Shown in pieces: positions 63,110 through 64,000 of a stretch of DNA of 64,000 bases. The notes beneath the pieces were generated by a model. It saw only the letters and a list, made by a program, of their open reading frames with translations. It did not search any database and had not been told where the DNA came from. Position 1 is the stretch's first letter. Each line of letters starts with the position of its first letter. The position numbers were made by a program, and so were the translations under genes. Origin of the DNA: Lachnospiraceae bacterium. GTDB taxonomy: Bacteria; Bacillota_A; Clostridia; Lachnospirales; Lachnospiraceae. The stretch is taken from the NCBI GenBank assembly GCA_018365895.1, contig JAGZJD010000003.1:1-64000 (forward strand), read 5' to 3'.

Positions 63110-64000
63110 ATGGCTAATTTAAAATTTCTTCAGGTCCCGGCTGAATTTAATACAGTAGGACTTAGTGTTGTATGGATTATTGTAGGATTGATCGCAATTT
63201 ATGCAGGTATTAAAAATCTGCTTGATAAAGAAAATCCATCCAGAATCGGAACAGCAGTATTCTGGTGTTCATTTGGTATTGTATGTGCATTTGGTGACTG
63301 GCTTCCGGCAAAAGTATCCGGTATTCTTGTCATTGTTATGTGTATGCCGCCAATCTTTAAACGTGTGAAAGTCGGAAAAGTTAATGCACCGGAAAAATCA
63401 CATACAGAAAAACAGTATAAGAAAATCGGTATGAAAATTTTCGTTCCGGCTCTGACTGTAGCAGTATTTTCACTGGTATTTGCCTTATTTACAAATATCA
63501 GCTCTATGATCGGAATTACGATCGGTACATTTGTAGCAGTAATTATTTTGATGGCATATTCACCGAAAGAGAATAAGCCACAGGTGTTTATGCAGGATTC
63601 TGAGCGTTTCCTTTCTCTGATGGGACCTCTCTGTATGCTTCCGCAGTTACTGGGATGTCTTGGAGGAATCTTTACACAGGCCGGTGTTGGCGAAGTTATC
63701 GCTAATATTGTTGAGAATGTTGTTCCGAAAGGAAATGTGAATGTAGGAATTATCGTATTTGCTATCGGTATGGCATTATTTACAATGATTATGGGAAATG
63801 CTTTTGCAGCGATTACTGTTATGACAGTCGGAATCGGCGGACCGTTTGTTCTGAGCTATGGAGCAGATCCGGTTACAATTGGAATGCTTGCATTAACATG
63901 CGGTTACTGTGGTACACTATGTACACCGATGGCGGCGAATTTCAACATCGTTCCTGTCGCAATTCTGAATATGAAAGATCGCTGGGGCGTAATTAAGAAC
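63110..64000 (+). CDS. DUF979-family membrane protein (cut by window edge)
   Basis: 297 codons are visible with no stop before the window end. It opens MANLKFLQVPAEFNTVGLSV, followed by repeated hydrophobic helices (VVWIIVGLIAIYAGI, VSGILVIVMCMPP). The glycine-rich MGNAFAAITVMTVGIGGPF and CGYCGTLCTPMAANFN segments are typical of DUF979. AAAGGGGG precedes ATG 63110. It is the partner of the DUF969 protein; together they are a probable transporter of unknown substrate. Confidence 0.85.
   Translation, partial: MANLKFLQVPAEFNTVGLSVVWIIVGLIAIYAGIKNLLDKENPSRIGTAVFWCSFGIVCAFGDWLPAKVSGILVIVMCMPPIFKRVKVGKVNAPEKSHTEKQYKKIGMKIFVPALTVAVFSLVFALFTNISSMIGITIGTFVAVIILMAYSPKENKPQVFMQDSERFLSLMGPLCMLPQLLGCLGGIFTQAGVGEVIANIVENVVPKGNVNVGIIVFAIGMALFTMIMGNAFAAITVMTVGIGGPFVLSYGADPVTIGMLALTCGYCGTLCTPMAANFNIVPVAILNMKDRWGVIKN

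Noticed and set aside
1..64000. tRNA, rRNA, CRISPR arrays and intact transposases
   Set aside because: I looked for cloverleaf ends, rRNA signatures, regular short repeats and transposase motifs and saw none that I could support by reading.

Overview
The window looks like chromosome from a gut Lachnospiraceae bacterium (Mediterraneibacter/Ruminococcus gnavus, Blautia or Dorea type). The signs are low-to-moderate GC, strong AGGAGG-type ribosome sites, SpoVG, the GlgC/GlgD pair, a DnaD/DnaC helicase-loading pair, LplB/YtcP-type sugar importers with YesM/YesN regulators, and cytoplasmic glycosidases. This is inferred from family content, not from a database match. I saw no tRNA, rRNA, CRISPR array or intact insertion sequence.

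Layout. 1-1.8 kb is decayed DNA: the end of an AbiEii-type nucleotidyltransferase, an L-lactate dehydrogenase pseudogene and an orphan RelB/DinJ antitoxin. 1.8-9.1 kb is a LacI-controlled sucrose/fructoside operon (two permeases, a binding lipoprotein, a GH32 hydrolase, a fructokinase) with clear operators. 9.4-15.1 kb carries a cation/proton antiporter, a PIN-PhoH ATPase, polyphosphate kinase and an HD phosphohydrolase. 15.2-17.3 kb holds a small conserved protein, TatD and RsmA. 17.5-26.3 kb is a second glycan locus: YesN/YesM, a divergent ABC importer, and a cytoplasmic beta-helix enzyme that I read as a GH110 alpha-1,3-galactosidase. Citrate synthase and an alpha/beta hydrolase follow.

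28.9-34.0 kb is the most unusual part. Two 232-bp inverted copies, about 95% identical with no gaps, flank a cassette of a PucR-type regulator, two uncharacterised membrane proteins and an M20 amidohydrolase. Each copy reads as a complete small RNA gene: a -10 box, a stem-loop, an exposed run of six C, a second stem-loop and an intrinsic terminator. Both point into the cassette. The right copy is divergent from a two-component system (34.2-37.6 kb).

37.7-44.7 kb encodes a methyltransferase, an exported protein with a C39-like domain lacking its cysteine, a fusion of a TorD-like chaperone to a molybdopterin oxidoreductase, and a 42-residue Asn-rich peptide. 44.7-50.9 kb holds asnS, a VanRS-like pair whose kinase frame runs into sbcD, SbcD/YhaN-type DNA repair proteins and a 33-codon HAD remnant. 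50.9-55.8 kb, on the minus strand, has dnaD-dnaC-prs and murC, with three DnaA-box-like sites between them. 56.0-58.7 kb is glgC-glgD-spoVG. The window ends in an M14 carboxypeptidase-like gene with a DUF969/DUF979 membrane pair, cut by the right edge.

The main themes are import followed by intracellular hydrolysis (sucrose, probable alpha-galactosides, acyl-amino acids or peptides), storage polymers (polyphosphate, glycogen), and replication and repair.
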